Positions 32,040 through 40,899 of a DNA stretch of 64,000 nucleotides are shown here, piece after piece. Every line of letters begins with the position of its first letter. The stretch's first letter is position 1. The position numbers and the translations under genes are program-made. Source of the DNA: Oceanicoccus sp. KOV_DT_Chl (GTDB lineage: Bacteria > Pseudomonadota > Gammaproteobacteria > Pseudomonadales > Dasaniaceae); assembly GCF_900120175.1 (NCBI RefSeq), contig NZ_FQLF01000002.1, forward strand, positions 2,356,001 to 2,420,000, given 5' to 3'. Under the pieces are notes generated by a model, which was not told where the DNA came from, made no database searches, and saw only the letters and a program-made list of their open reading frames with translations.

Positions 32040-32660
32040 TTAGCCATTAGATAGGAGGCCATGCTTACGTGCATATTCGGCTAGTTCTACGGCGCTGCGG
32101 ACACCGAGTTTTTTGAAAATATTGCTACGATGGTTGTCGACAGTTTTGGCCGAAATAAATAATTTTTTAGAAATATCCGTATTGCTCAAGCCTTTAACGA
32201 CGCATTCCATTACTTCAAATTCTCGTGAGGTCAATACACCATTGACCATTTCTATCTGTTCTTGAACCGTGGCTGAAACGACGGTTTCGCCATTTATGAT
32301 GCGCTCGAGACCTTCTAGTATTTCGTCCATGGAACCTTCTTTCAAAAATATGCCATCGACAGGGATGTTGAGCAGTTGTCTATAAAGCGAGCCCGATACT
32401 ACGCCAGTGAGAATAATCACCTTGGTGGCAGGAGTGTGCTGTTTGATATCCCGTACTACGCTAATAATATCGCCGGTAGGCATATTGTAGTCACTAATGA
32501 CAACGTCTGGCGTATTCGCGTGCACGGCCTCAAGTAACGATTGAGTATTATTGGCTTCTGCAACGACTTTGTACCCAGGGGTAGTCTCTAGCAGAATCTT
32601 GAGTCCTTCTCTAAGTAGATGGTGATCATCAGCAATAATTACTTCAGTGAGAGGTTTCAT
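32040..32660 (-). CDS. NarL/LuxR-type response regulator
   Basis: The 206-residue protein has an N-terminal receiver domain (EVIIADDHHLLREGL, phospho-acceptor Asp in VVISDYNMP, Lys in IFLKEGS) and a C-terminal LuxR-type helix-turn-helix (LTSREFEVMECVVKGLSNTD, then ISAKTVDNHRSNIFKKLGV). The start at 32660 is chosen by family alignment over an upstream ATG 13 codons earlier. It is the only DNA-binding response regulator in the locus and the probable output of the two hybrid kinases. Its receiver is clearly related to the stand-alone receiver at 33637-34029. Confidence 0.93.
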   Translation of the reverse strand: MKPLTEVIIADDHHLLREGLKILLETTPGYKVVAEANNTQSLLEAVHANTPDVVISDYNMPTGDIISVVRDIKQHTPATKVIILTGVVSGSLYRQLLNIPVDGIFLKEGSMDEILEGLERIINGETVVSATVQEQIEMVNGVLTSREFEVMECVVKGLSNTDISKKLFISAKTVDNHRSNIFKKLGVRSAVELAEYARKHGLLSNG

Positions 32661-32949
32661 GTTAATACTCGCATGATTATATAGTCTTATTTTTCGCAAT
32701 AGTCAGCAGTGTAATGTCAAATCATTGCCGTTGTGGTTTGTATTAGTGTTTAGTAGTTATTATGGTGCTTGAGGTAATAAAAGAACAAGTATTTTTTATG
32801 CTAAGCCTTAATGGGTGTTAACTTGCTCATCGGATAATGATAGATGGGATAAATTATTGTGGCGCTTATCTGTTTTCTATTCCTGACAATAACTGTAATG
32901 TGTGTAGTAAATTTAGGCTGCAATGATAACTATAGTCATGAAAACGTTA

Positions 32950-33594
32950 TCATCTTTCCATGGTTTGATCGGCTGAATTATTAAGTATTTTAAGTAAGTG
33001 TGCTTTGGCATGCATCATCCGTGTCTTAACCGTGCCTACCGGTATATTTAATACGGTAGCGATTTCGGGATAGCTGCAACCCTCAAAAAATACCATGTGG
33101 ATAACTTGACGATGGATAGTAGGCAGTTGCTGGATAGCTTGCCGAAGTAGCATAGCATCACAATTCATAGTCAATGCGGTGGCGGGATTAGGTTGATGCT
33201 CCTCAGTAAACTCCTGGTCAAGGACCTCGTTATTGTCATGCCGTGATTTTTTTCTGATTAAATCTACAGATTTATGGTGGGTGATACTGAGTAGCCAGGT
33301 AGTAACTTTAGAGCGTCCGCTATAACGTTTTGATGTCTTCCATACTTCAAGCATAACTTCATTAAGTACTTCAGCAGCATCATGGTGATTCAATACTGTC
33401 TTCATCGCAAATTGATGAACGCCGTGGCTGTGCCGCTTATAGAAAACTTCCATCGCTGTTTCGTCGCCGGCACTAATGGCGTTGAGTAATTTTTTATCAG
33501 TATCGTCATTTAATACGTTTGCTTTATTACTAAATTCATTCGTGGCAGATGACTTTTGAATTTTAATATTATTAGTGGCTAGTTGAAGTCTCAT
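32950..33594 (-). CDS. Orphan ECF sigma factor, paralogue of 24472-25041
   Basis: The 214-residue protein has sigma region 2 (AMEVFYKRHSHGVHQFAMK, EVLNEVMLEVWKTSKRYSG, TWLLSITHHKSVDLIRK) and region 4 (HRQVIHMVFFEGCSYPEIAT, IPVGTVKTRMMHAKAHLL). Both are nearly superimposable on the sigma at 24472. It differs by a 30-residue N-terminal extension. No anti-sigma gene is adjacent; instead receiver genes lie on both sides. It may be free-running, be held by the anti-sigma at 25173, or be controlled by the neighbouring phosphorelay. The similar region 4 suggests overlapping promoter preference. Confidence 0.93.
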   Translation of the reverse strand: MRLQLATNNIKIQKSSATNEFSNKANVLNDDTDKKLLNAISAGDETAMEVFYKRHSHGVHQFAMKTVLNHHDAAEVLNEVMLEVWKTSKRYSGRSKVTTWLLSITHHKSVDLIRKKSRHDNNEVLDQEFTEEHQPNPATALTMNCDAMLLRQAIQQLPTIHRQVIHMVFFEGCSYPEIATVLNIPVGTVKTRMMHAKAHLLKILNNSADQTMER

Positions 33595-33636
33595 TTTTCT
33601 ATCCTTAAGAATGACGCTGGTATAGGGTTATAATTT

Positions 33637-34029
33637 TCATTGGTATAAACGCTGCTGTGTACTTTCCTTTTTGAGGGCGCTTAAAATTTCGTCCATAGAG
33701 CTTTCTTTTAATAAAATCTTTGCGACTGACATGTCAATAAGTTGCTGGTATAAATGTTCAGAGCCAAGGCCGTCGGTTAGAATAACCACCCTCATGGAAT
33801 CCATCGTTCTCGTTATGGTAGGCAAAATATCGGTAATCGTCCCATCCGGAAAATGGTAGTCACTGATCAGTAAGTCCGGTTTTTCTGTCATCATTATTGT
33901 TAATAGGGAGCGAGCATCAGCGGCTTCAGCAATCACTTTATAATCTGGTGAGCTTTCTACCAGCATTTTGACACTCTCCCTAAACAGGCGGTGATCATCA
34001 GCAATAATGACTTTCAGTGGTGCTTCCAT
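33637..34029 (-). CDS. Stand-alone receiver-domain protein
   Basis: The 130-residue protein is a single receiver domain (KVIIADDHRLFRESVKML, acceptor Asp in LLISDYHFPDG, Lys in ILLKESS) and stops where a NarL-type HTH would begin. The end (KKESTQQRLYQ) has no helix-turn-helix, and no continuing frame was seen. It is similar to the receiver of 32040-32660. Single receivers often act as phosphate shuttles or protein-binding switches. Being 42 bases upstream of the orphan sigma gene, it could control that sigma factor. A frameshift loss of the HTH is not supported by the downstream sequence, where the sigma gene starts. Confidence 0.88.
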   Translation of the reverse strand: MEAPLKVIIADDHRLFRESVKMLVESSPDYKVIAEAADARSLLTIMMTEKPDLLISDYHFPDGTITDILPTITRTMDSMRVVILTDGLGSEHLYQQLIDMSVAKILLKESSMDEILSALKKESTQQRLYQ

Positions 34030-34303
34030 AGTGACGACTTATATTTCTCAGGTTGTATTCAGTATGTGCTAATTAAAGACCTGAATTGGGTTGACGAAAA
34101 TAGGGCCGGCACCTCATATTGATTGTTATTTAGGGTAGAAATAGGGTGTATACCCTAGTGATTACTGGTTTGGGCTTAACTTATTCAGGAAAAGGCTATC
34201 AGCAAGTTTGTTTGACGTACTCAGGTGCTGCGAGTGTGGTTGGTAGTAGAGTTTTTATATAGCTGAATGGAACTGAACGTAGGGTCGCAGTAGCGCTAGA
34301 TTT

Positions 34304-36051
34304 TTACTGCTGTAACGCGGTAAGGATAGCCTGTTTTAAATCATTGGGATTGATAGGTTTATGTAAGGGGGTAAGTCCGGCGCTGCGTATACTTAATAAT
34401 GATTCAGGAGCGGTGTCACCGGTTATCAGCACGGCTTTGATACTATGGTCTAGCAGTGTTGAGACGTGGTTGATTATATCAATGCCTGATTGATTTCCTC
34501 TTAATCTAAAGTCAGTGATTAACAGGTCTGGGATAAAGCCCCGTTGATGGCATTCTCTGCTTCTTTTATATCGCTGACAGCGATAGCCTGTTGGCAACCC
34601 CAGGACTCCAACAACATGGGCATTGCTTCACGGATATCTTTTTCATCATCAACAATCATGATAGAAACATTGCCTATCCAGAATTCTTCATCCACTGAGG
34701 CGTCATCATAGGCGATTTTTTCAGTGTTATTAGCAAGTGATAGCTTAATGGAAAATGTAGATCCTTGACCTTCTTGTGAGCTAACGGTTATATCAGTTTC
34801 CAGTAACTGCGCTAGCCGTTTGCAAATAGCTAGACCAAGTCCCAGCCCTTTATTGCGGTCGCGTTCCGGATTATGCAATTGACTGAACTCATCGAATATA
34901 TGTGTAATGTTTTTAGCTGCAATACCTTTTCCTGTATCTGTAATGCTGATAGTGACCCATTGGTCAGTTGTTTTTGCCTTCACAGCAATGCTGCCTTGAT
35001 CGGTGTGGTTAATGGCATTGGTCAGTAAGTTTGACAGTATTCTAAGCAGTAAAACCGGGTCCGTTATTATATTCACATCATCCGTGTCAGCTCGTAATTG
35101 CAATCCTTTCTTTTCGGCTTCAGGCGTATTCAGTGCTATTAGGTCAGCAATGAGGGTAGCAATATTAGTGGCTTTGTTATTAACCTCGATAGTGCCAGCA
35201 TCAAGACTTGAAATATCCAACAGACTATTAAATAACCCTTGTAAACTGGTGGCACTAACGGCAATTCGATCGATAAGCAATGTAGCGTCACTGGGCAGTG
35301 TCTTTTTCTTTAGCATCTCAATGAATAAATTCATCGCATGCACTGGCTGTCTTAAATCATGGCTGGCAGATGCCAAAAATGTCGATTTGCTTTGATTGGC
35401 GCGATCAGCCTTTTCTTTTTCCTGTTGTAGTTGCTGCATCAAATCAGCATATTCCAGTTTTAATTTGATCACTTCTACTATTGAGCGGTGGTTCTTTTGC
35501 AATGAACTAATGCAAAACAATACCAGCATTAACAAATATAAAGCCCATAGGTTTGAATCAGCGGCATCATGCAGCAATAACATGGTAATCATTGATCCGG
35601 TTGCGGGTAACGCATAGGCAAACCACATGGGTTTGTAGGATGAATAGGTAACCGCCTGACCAATCATAATAAAGGCGGTAAAAAAGTAGGCGACGATAAT
35701 TTTGGCCGTATCGTCCTTAGCAAGATCAACAAAAAAAACTGGCATCATCCCCCACATAAATCCGTACACCAGCAGCTGCAACAAGGCCAGCCAGGCCCAT
35801 TTTGTTAAGGGTTGTAGTGGCTCATGTTGGGTCATGTTGAAGGCTCGATATGACCAGTAGCGCAAGCCGATGCTAATGGCGCCGGCAATAAGCCAGAGTG
35901 TTAGTCCCAGGCTGTTTTCCTGTGACCATACAGCCCAGGCTACTAGCAATGAAACCGATCCTGAGGTAAACAGATGGATGGGGATCGTTTGATAGATGAT
36001 TTCTATTTGAGCATTATAAATTTTTTGCTCATTAGCCGGTTTAGCGGTCAT
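34304..36051 (-). CDS. Hybrid sensor histidine kinase, one apparent frameshift
   Basis: The N-terminal 200 residues hold about six membrane segments. They are followed by a coiled stretch (YADLMQQLQQEKEKADRANQ), a HisKA box (ASASHDLRQPVHAMNLFIEM), an ATPase domain (LLTNAINHT, DTGKGIA, GLGLGLAICKRL) and a receiver (IMIVDDEKDIREAMPMLLES, acceptor in LLITDFRLRG). The frame breaks at CCCC 34539-34542 (plus strand). One lost G on the coding strand restores INGGFIPDLLITDFRLRG and about 582 residues, matching its neighbour at 36139. The start at 36051 follows alignment with the neighbour; ATG 36069 is also possible. The ligand is unknown. Confidence 0.9.
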
Positions 36052-36138
36052 AAGATGGATCGCGCTCATTAATATAAGGGCCTACGAAAATCATCTCAGG
36101 GTTTATTCTCCATATTTTGGCAGTAAGTAATCACCGAC

Positions 36139-37884
36139 TTATAGCAATGCATGGTTAATGGCTTCTTTTAATTGATTCGAAATAATAGGCTTGTGTAATG
36201 CAATTAATCCAGCCTCGCGTATTCTTAATAAAGATTCTGGGGCGGTATCGCCGGTGATTAAAATGGCCCGCACTTTATAGCCTAGTAGCGCCGATACATG
36301 ATCAATAACTTCAAGCCCGGAAATATTATTTCTTAAGCGAAAGTCAGAAATAATTAAATCCGGAATGAAGCCGTTTTCGATAGTTTCTTTGGTTTCGTGC
36401 AGATCACTCACTGCCCTTATGTTTTGGCAGCCCCAGGAATCCAGCAGCATAGGCATGGCCTCACGAATGTCTTTCTCATCGTCAACAATCAGAATTGAGT
36501 ATTGGTCGAGGAGGATATTGGTAGTCGCCGTTTTGTGTGTGGCGACATATTGCTCGTTAATATCTCCCAGATTTAGTGTCAATGAGAATGTTGAACCTTG
36601 TTCTGGTACTGAAGTTACGTTTATTTTAGTATCTAGTAATGTGGCCAGGCGGCTACAGATGGCCAGTCCTAGCCCCAGGCCTTTGTTGCGATCACGCTCC
36701 GGGTTGTGTAGTTGTTTAAACTCGTCAAAAATATTGGCTATATTTTCAGCCGCTATGCCTTTGCCGGTATCTTTGACAGAAACGACAACCGATTGACCCT
36801 GTTCCTTCGCTGAGACAGTGATCTTCCCATGTCCGGTATGATTAATCGCATTGGACAATAGGTTTGATAGTATTCTTGTTAATAGTACCGGGTCAGTTAA
36901 TACACAGACATTATCGACATCAACTTCTATTTGTAAGCCTATTTCTTCAATTTCAGGCGTGTGCAAAGCGACTAGATCTTTAATATAGTTTGCGATATTG
37001 ACATTTTTGATATTCACATCGACTGTGCCGGCGTCCAGGCTGGAGATATCTAAAAGGCTATTAAATAAACTTTGCAGGCTGGCTGCGCTGGTAGCAATTC
37101 TATCAATAAGCAAGCTTGCATCATCGGGTAGTGATTTGTTTTGCAACATTTCAATAAATAAATTCATAGCATGAACCGGCTGCCTCAAGTCATGGCTGGC
37201 GGCTGCTAAAAATGTAGATTTACTAATATTGGCGATATCTGATTTTTCTTTTTCTCGCTGCAAGCTCAGCATTAAATCTGCATATTCCAATTTAAGGAGA
37301 ATAATTTCTCTGAAGGATTTATGGTTGCGCTGCATCATAAAAAAAAGAAAAAATACAAATAGAATGAGGTATAGCGCCATTAAGTTGGTGCCTGGATAGG
37401 AAGAAAAAAACAATAACGCAATCATTGAGCCTGCCGCTGGTATCACATAGGCAAACCACATTGGTTTAAATGATGAGTGTGAAACAGTAAGCCCGATCAT
37501 GCCAGCAGTAGTGAAAAAATAAACGGCCAATAGGTTGATCGATTGATTGCTGTTGATATCGGTAAATAGTATTGGCATCAGCCCCCAAAGAATACCGTAT
37601 GCCAATAACTGTATGAAAGCCAGTCTAGCCCAGCCATTCAGTGGTTGATTCTCTGCGGCTTTTCTGTTTTTGAATGAGAGATAGGAAAAGAAGCGTAAGC
37701 CGATGCTGGTGAAATTAGCTAATAACCAAAGTGTGAGGTGATAGCTATTTTCGGTAGACCATATTGTCCAGGAAAGAACTGATGTAATGACGATTGCCGG
37801 AAATAAGTTTGTTGGGATTTGCTCATAGATAATTTCTACTTGCGCATTATAGATTTGCTGTTCTTTTAGTGAATTGGCCGTCAT
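36139..37884 (-). CDS. Hybrid sensor histidine kinase, paralogue of the adjacent kinase
   Basis: It has the same architecture and length (about 581 residues) as the downstream kinase: about six membrane segments, a coiled linker, HisKA (AAASHDLRQPVHAMNLFIEM), HATPase (LLSNAINHT, DTGKGIA, GLGLGLAICSRLA) and a C-terminal receiver (ILIVDDEKDIREAMPMLLDS, acceptor in LIISDFRLRN). ATG 37884 is preferred over a TTG five codons upstream. The two kinases are separated by only about 87 bases and arose by tandem duplication. Divergence is greatest in the membrane part and least around the catalytic boxes, which suggests different inputs with shared output. Confidence 0.93.
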   Translation of the reverse strand: MTANSLKEQQIYNAQVEIIYEQIPTNLFPAIVITSVLSWTIWSTENSYHLTLWLLANFTSIGLRFFSYLSFKNRKAAENQPLNGWARLAFIQLLAYGILWGLMPILFTDINSNQSINLLAVYFFTTAGMIGLTVSHSSFKPMWFAYVIPAAGSMIALLFFSSYPGTNLMALYLILFVFFLFFMMQRNHKSFREIILLKLEYADLMLSLQREKEKSDIANISKSTFLAAASHDLRQPVHAMNLFIEMLQNKSLPDDASLLIDRIATSAASLQSLFNSLLDISSLDAGTVDVNIKNVNIANYIKDLVALHTPEIEEIGLQIEVDVDNVCVLTDPVLLTRILSNLLSNAINHTGHGKITVSAKEQGQSVVVSVKDTGKGIAAENIANIFDEFKQLHNPERDRNKGLGLGLAICSRLATLLDTKINVTSVPEQGSTFSLTLNLGDINEQYVATHKTATTNILLDQYSILIVDDEKDIREAMPMLLDSWGCQNIRAVSDLHETKETIENGFIPDLIISDFRLRNNISGLEVIDHVSALLGYKVRAILITGDTAPESLLRIREAGLIALHKPIISNQLKEAINHALL

Positions 37885-37951
37885 ACAAATTACACGCAAT
37901 TATTATCTTGTCACTAATCTACCATAACGACCAGCATAGAGCTCTTTGGTG

Positions 37952-38539
37952 TTAGTGATTTTTGGGTGAATAGCGAACCAGTAGGCTGGATAAATAAGGC
38001 GGCACATATTGGCTGCCAATGCTGAAATTACCAGTGAGATCCAGGGTGAAATTATCACTGTGCTGCTGATAGAACGCAGGCAGGGTAATAAGTTGGTTTT
38101 TATGGTCTGATGTCCCTGTTAATACGATTGACCCAGAGTAGTGGATATGGGGAAAAGAGCCCGAAAAATGAATGGTTTCCCCAAGATAGTGGTTCATAGT
38201 CTCAATGCAGTCTTTAATCTGTGGCGTTAAATTTGATGATACACGGATGTCAGGGTCAAATCCAAATTGATCAAACAGTTGTTGTGCTTCAGTGAGGGAG
38301 GCGTACCACCATCCCTGAAGTTCGCCGCCTGGCTTGCATAGTTGGCGAACTTGTTCACTACTCTTGCCCATGGTTGCTCTTAGATTTAGCCACTCCAGGC
38401 CATTTTGCTTGTCGCGCACAATCGTTTGGTTACCCGGCACATTGGCCTCAATAATCGATAGGTGGTTTATAGCTGTTTCACTCATTGGGGGCTGAAAATA
38501 GCTACTTAAAATATTGGTGTTGCTAAATAGGCCTTTCAT
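37952..38539 (-). CDS. Uncharacterised 195-residue protein, paralogue of 27786-28373
   Basis: The start at 38539 aligns the protein end to end with its paralogue (MKGLFSN against MKNLWSN); an in-frame ATG 21 codons upstream is disfavoured. Conserved blocks are GLEWLNLRATMGKSSEQVRQ, PGGELQGWWYASLTEAQQLF, MNHYLGETIHF, ITLPAFY and PPYLSSLLVR. The motif set resembles that of exported 'EWLdLt' proteins, but no signal peptide or sorting tail is present. It ends 68 bases before the hybrid kinase start and may be cotranscribed ahead of it. Function unknown. Confidence 0.78.
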   Translation of the reverse strand: MKGLFSNTNILSSYFQPPMSETAINHLSIIEANVPGNQTIVRDKQNGLEWLNLRATMGKSSEQVRQLCKPGGELQGWWYASLTEAQQLFDQFGFDPDIRVSSNLTPQIKDCIETMNHYLGETIHFSGSFPHIHYSGSIVLTGTSDHKNQLITLPAFYQQHSDNFTLDLTGNFSIGSQYVPPYLSSLLVRYSPKNH

Positions 38540-38789
38540 TATTAGATCCATCCGATTGCATTGATTTATTGCTTTGTCGTCAGGGTTGCCAATAGGGTTC
38601 ATTCCCCTGGCGTTTATTTATTTATTATCTTGTGGGGATGTGCAGGTTATCTATTACAGCGACGGTGGGCGAAATGCTTTCTTGGAAAAATCGGTAACAA
38701 ACTGGCAAAATAGCGGATTAAATTACCCCGCTGCTTGGCTAGGCTATTGGTCTTCCTAAGCTTGTTGATGTTTATTTAGTGAGAAGACT

Positions 38790-39974
38790 ATGAGTAAAGA
38801 AAATGCTGTCGTAATTGTTGCCGCTACACGTACCCCAATGGGCGGTATGCAGGGCGATTTTGCCGATGTCAGTGCCCCTGAGCTGGGTTCGGTAGCTATT
38901 AAAGCCGCGCTGGAAGCTGCCTCTTTGGGCGGCAATGATATTGATGAATTGTATTTCGGTAGTGTGGTCTCTGCGGGATTAAAGCAGGCGCCGGCCAGAC
39001 AAGCGTCATTGGCTGCCGGTGTTTCTGAAAGCGTGCCGACTACTACTATTAGCAAGGTCTGTGGTTCCGGCATGAAAGCGATCATGATCGGTCGCGATCA
39101 AATTGCAGCAGGCAATGCCGATATCGTGATGACCGGCGGTATGGAAAATATGAGTGCCACGCCTTATTTGCTGCCCAAAGTACGGACTGGCTTACGCCTG
39201 GGGCATGGTGCAGTGGTAGATAGTTTATTGAGCGATGGTTTGGAAGATGCTTACTCCGGCGGTTTGATGGGTGGCTTCGGGCAAGCGACGGCCGATGCTT
39301 TTAATGTCAGCCGGGAGGCAATGGATGAGTATGCCTTGCGCTCATTAGCGCGCGCTCAACATGCCATAACGTCGGGTTTTATGAAAAACGAAATTGCACC
39401 GGTTACAGTAAAAACCCGTAAAGGCGAAGTCGTGGTGGCGGATGATGAGCAGCCAGGCAAGGCTATGCCGGAGAAAATTCCACACTTAAAACCAGCGTTT
39501 AAAAAAGACGGTACGGTGACTGCGGCTAATTCCAGTTCAATGTCAGATGGCGCAGCTGCATTATTATTGATGCGTGAATCGACTGCCGCAGCAAAAGGTG
39601 TGAAGCCATTAGCAAGAATTGTTGCCCAAGCCAGTCACGCGCAAGCGCCTAAAGATTTTTGTTTGGCACCGATCGGCGCAGTAACTAAAGTGTTAGAGAA
39701 AGCTGGTTGGTCCAAGGATGACGTAGACCTGTTTGAAGTGAATGAAGCATTTGCTGTGGTTAGTATGTTGGCTATTGATCAATTGGGGCTTGATCCGGAA
39801 AAAGTGAATATCAATGGCGGCGCTTGTGCTTTAGGCCATCCATTAGGTGCATCCGGTGCGCGGATTATGGTGACGTTAATTCATGCATTAAAACGATTGG
39901 GTAAAACTAAAGGTGTCGCTACGTTGTGTATTGGTGGTGGTGAAGCAACTGCGATGGCGATTGAAATTTTATAA
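38790..39974 (+). CDS. Acetyl-CoA C-acetyltransferase (thiolase)
   Basis: The 394-residue protein is a thiolase that condenses or cleaves acyl-CoA and acetyl-CoA. The nucleophilic Cys is in [11 protein letters not shown] (near residue 90). The His motif is [15 protein letters not shown] and the second Cys lies in [20 protein letters not shown] is also present. Length is standard. It stands alone on the plus strand between terminators, so it is probably transcribed singly. Whether it acts in beta-oxidation, acetoacetyl-CoA formation or branched amino-acid breakdown cannot be told. Confidence 0.95.
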   Translation: MSKENAVVIVAATRTPMGGMQGDFADVSAPELGSVAIKAALEAASLGGNDIDELYFGSVVSAGLKQAPARQASLAAGVSESVPTTTISKVCGSGMKAIMIGRDQIAAGNADIVMTGGMENMSATPYLLPKVRTGLRLGHGAVVDSLLSDGLEDAYSGGLMGGFGQATADAFNVSREAMDEYALRSLARAQHAITSGFMKNEIAPVTVKTRKGEVVVADDEQPGKAMPEKIPHLKPAFKKDGTVTAANSSSMSDGAAALLLMRESTAAAKGVKPLARIVAQASHAQAPKDFCLAPIGAVTKVLEKAGWSKDDVDLFEVNEAFAVVSMLAIDQLGLDPEKVNINGGACALGHPLGASGARIMVTLIHALKRLGKTKGVATLCIGGGEATAMAIEIL

Positions 39975-39987
39975 TTATTTATTGTTT

Positions 39988-40019
39988 AAAAAAACGCAGC
40001 CATTGGCTGCGTTTTTTTT
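39988..40019. terminator. Bidirectional intrinsic terminator
   Basis: An A run, then ACGCAGCC - ATT - GGCTGCGT, then eight T bases. It lies between the convergent thiolase and SnoaL-like genes and can serve both. Confidence 0.92.
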
Positions 40020-40074
40020 GTGTTATGAAAATGTTGTGGCCGTTGCAGCGTTGAAATCAGCTCGTCAAATGTTA

Positions 40075-40656
40075 TTACTGTGGATCTGCGCCGTGAGTGC
40101 CCAGATAGTGTGTGCTTAAATTTAAGGTGTCAGTGATTGGGTCATTAAGTTCATATAGTCGCTCGTAAGCGGTTTCAGCAATAAACCATTGGCCATTTTC
40201 TTTTACATAACGATCCCAGTATAAGGCAGTGCCGTGGGTTTTTAGTTTGTGATTCATTATCCACATATTATCGTGCAAGTACCAAATACCGGTAGCTTCA
40301 TGATCACTGAGCATTTGTATTTCAGGGTGGAAGCCGTTGTGTTGACCAATGGATTTTTTGGTGAATGCGTAGCTCATATTGGCAATATATTGGTCGCGAT
40401 CATCAAGGTTCCATTCATAGTTGCCGCCCTTGAAACGTATTTTGACATCTTTATGCAATACAGTTTTCATCTCTTCCATATTGAAGGTATCAACGCAGCG
40501 GAAGTAGCGGTGCTTCAATTGCTTGATTGCTTCCATGTCCATTAACCGTTGAATATCCTGCCGTAGTTCTTCGATACCGCCCTCGGATGCCTGCAGGGGT
40601 AAGCCATCGGCAATACCCATCGTTTGCTTATTTAGAATGCGGCGCTGCTCGCTCAT
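40075..40656 (-). CDS. SnoaL/NTF2-like protein
   Basis: The 193-residue protein has the N-terminal helix and first strands of the SnoaL_4/NTF2 fold (MEAIKQLKHRYFRCVDTFN, then VLHKDVKIRFKG) and the closing strands (HGTALYWDRYVKENGQWFIA). Relatives include dehydratases, isomerases and dioxygenase small subunits acting on steroids, polyketides or aromatics. A strong ribosome site (AAGGAG) precedes the start. It lies downstream of a thiolase and acyl-CoA dehydrogenase on the same strand, but a terminator intervenes, so it is probably a separate unit. The substrate is unknown. Confidence 0.8.
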   Translation of the reverse strand: MSEQRRILNKQTMGIADGLPLQASEGGIEELRQDIQRLMDMEAIKQLKHRYFRCVDTFNMEEMKTVLHKDVKIRFKGGNYEWNLDDRDQYIANMSYAFTKKSIGQHNGFHPEIQMLSDHEATGIWYLHDNMWIMNHKLKTHGTALYWDRYVKENGQWFIAETAYERLYELNDPITDTLNLSTHYLGTHGADPQ

Positions 40657-40835
40657 AATGTTTCTCCTTCAGGATCAAATACAGTGTTTACTGTTATACA
40701 CGGGCGTGCTGGCTATGGATAGATTATGAACTGTTCAGGCGGGTGGAAGTTGAGATTGGTTTAACTATCTGAAACGTTGGTGGCTAATGTTGGCTGCTAT
40801 ACAGGTTTGGTGCACAACAATTTTTGGAGGGCCAC

Positions 40836-40866
40836 AAAAAAGGGTTGGGAATTTTTCCCAACCCTT
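40836..40866 (-). terminator. Intrinsic terminator of the minus-strand thiolase operon
   Basis: On the minus strand the stem AAGGGTTGGGAA / TTCCCAACCCTT is followed by a run of T bases (A bases at 40836-40841 on the plus strand). It lies 34 bases beyond the thiolase stop. Confidence 0.9.
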
Positions 40867-40899
40867 GGCTGTATAGAATGTAGGGCGAGCTACTTTACT

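Noticed and set aside
40249-40545. 98-codon plus-strand frame within the SnoaL-like gene
   Set aside because: It lies opposite a gene with a strong ribosome site and a recognisable fold; shadow frame.
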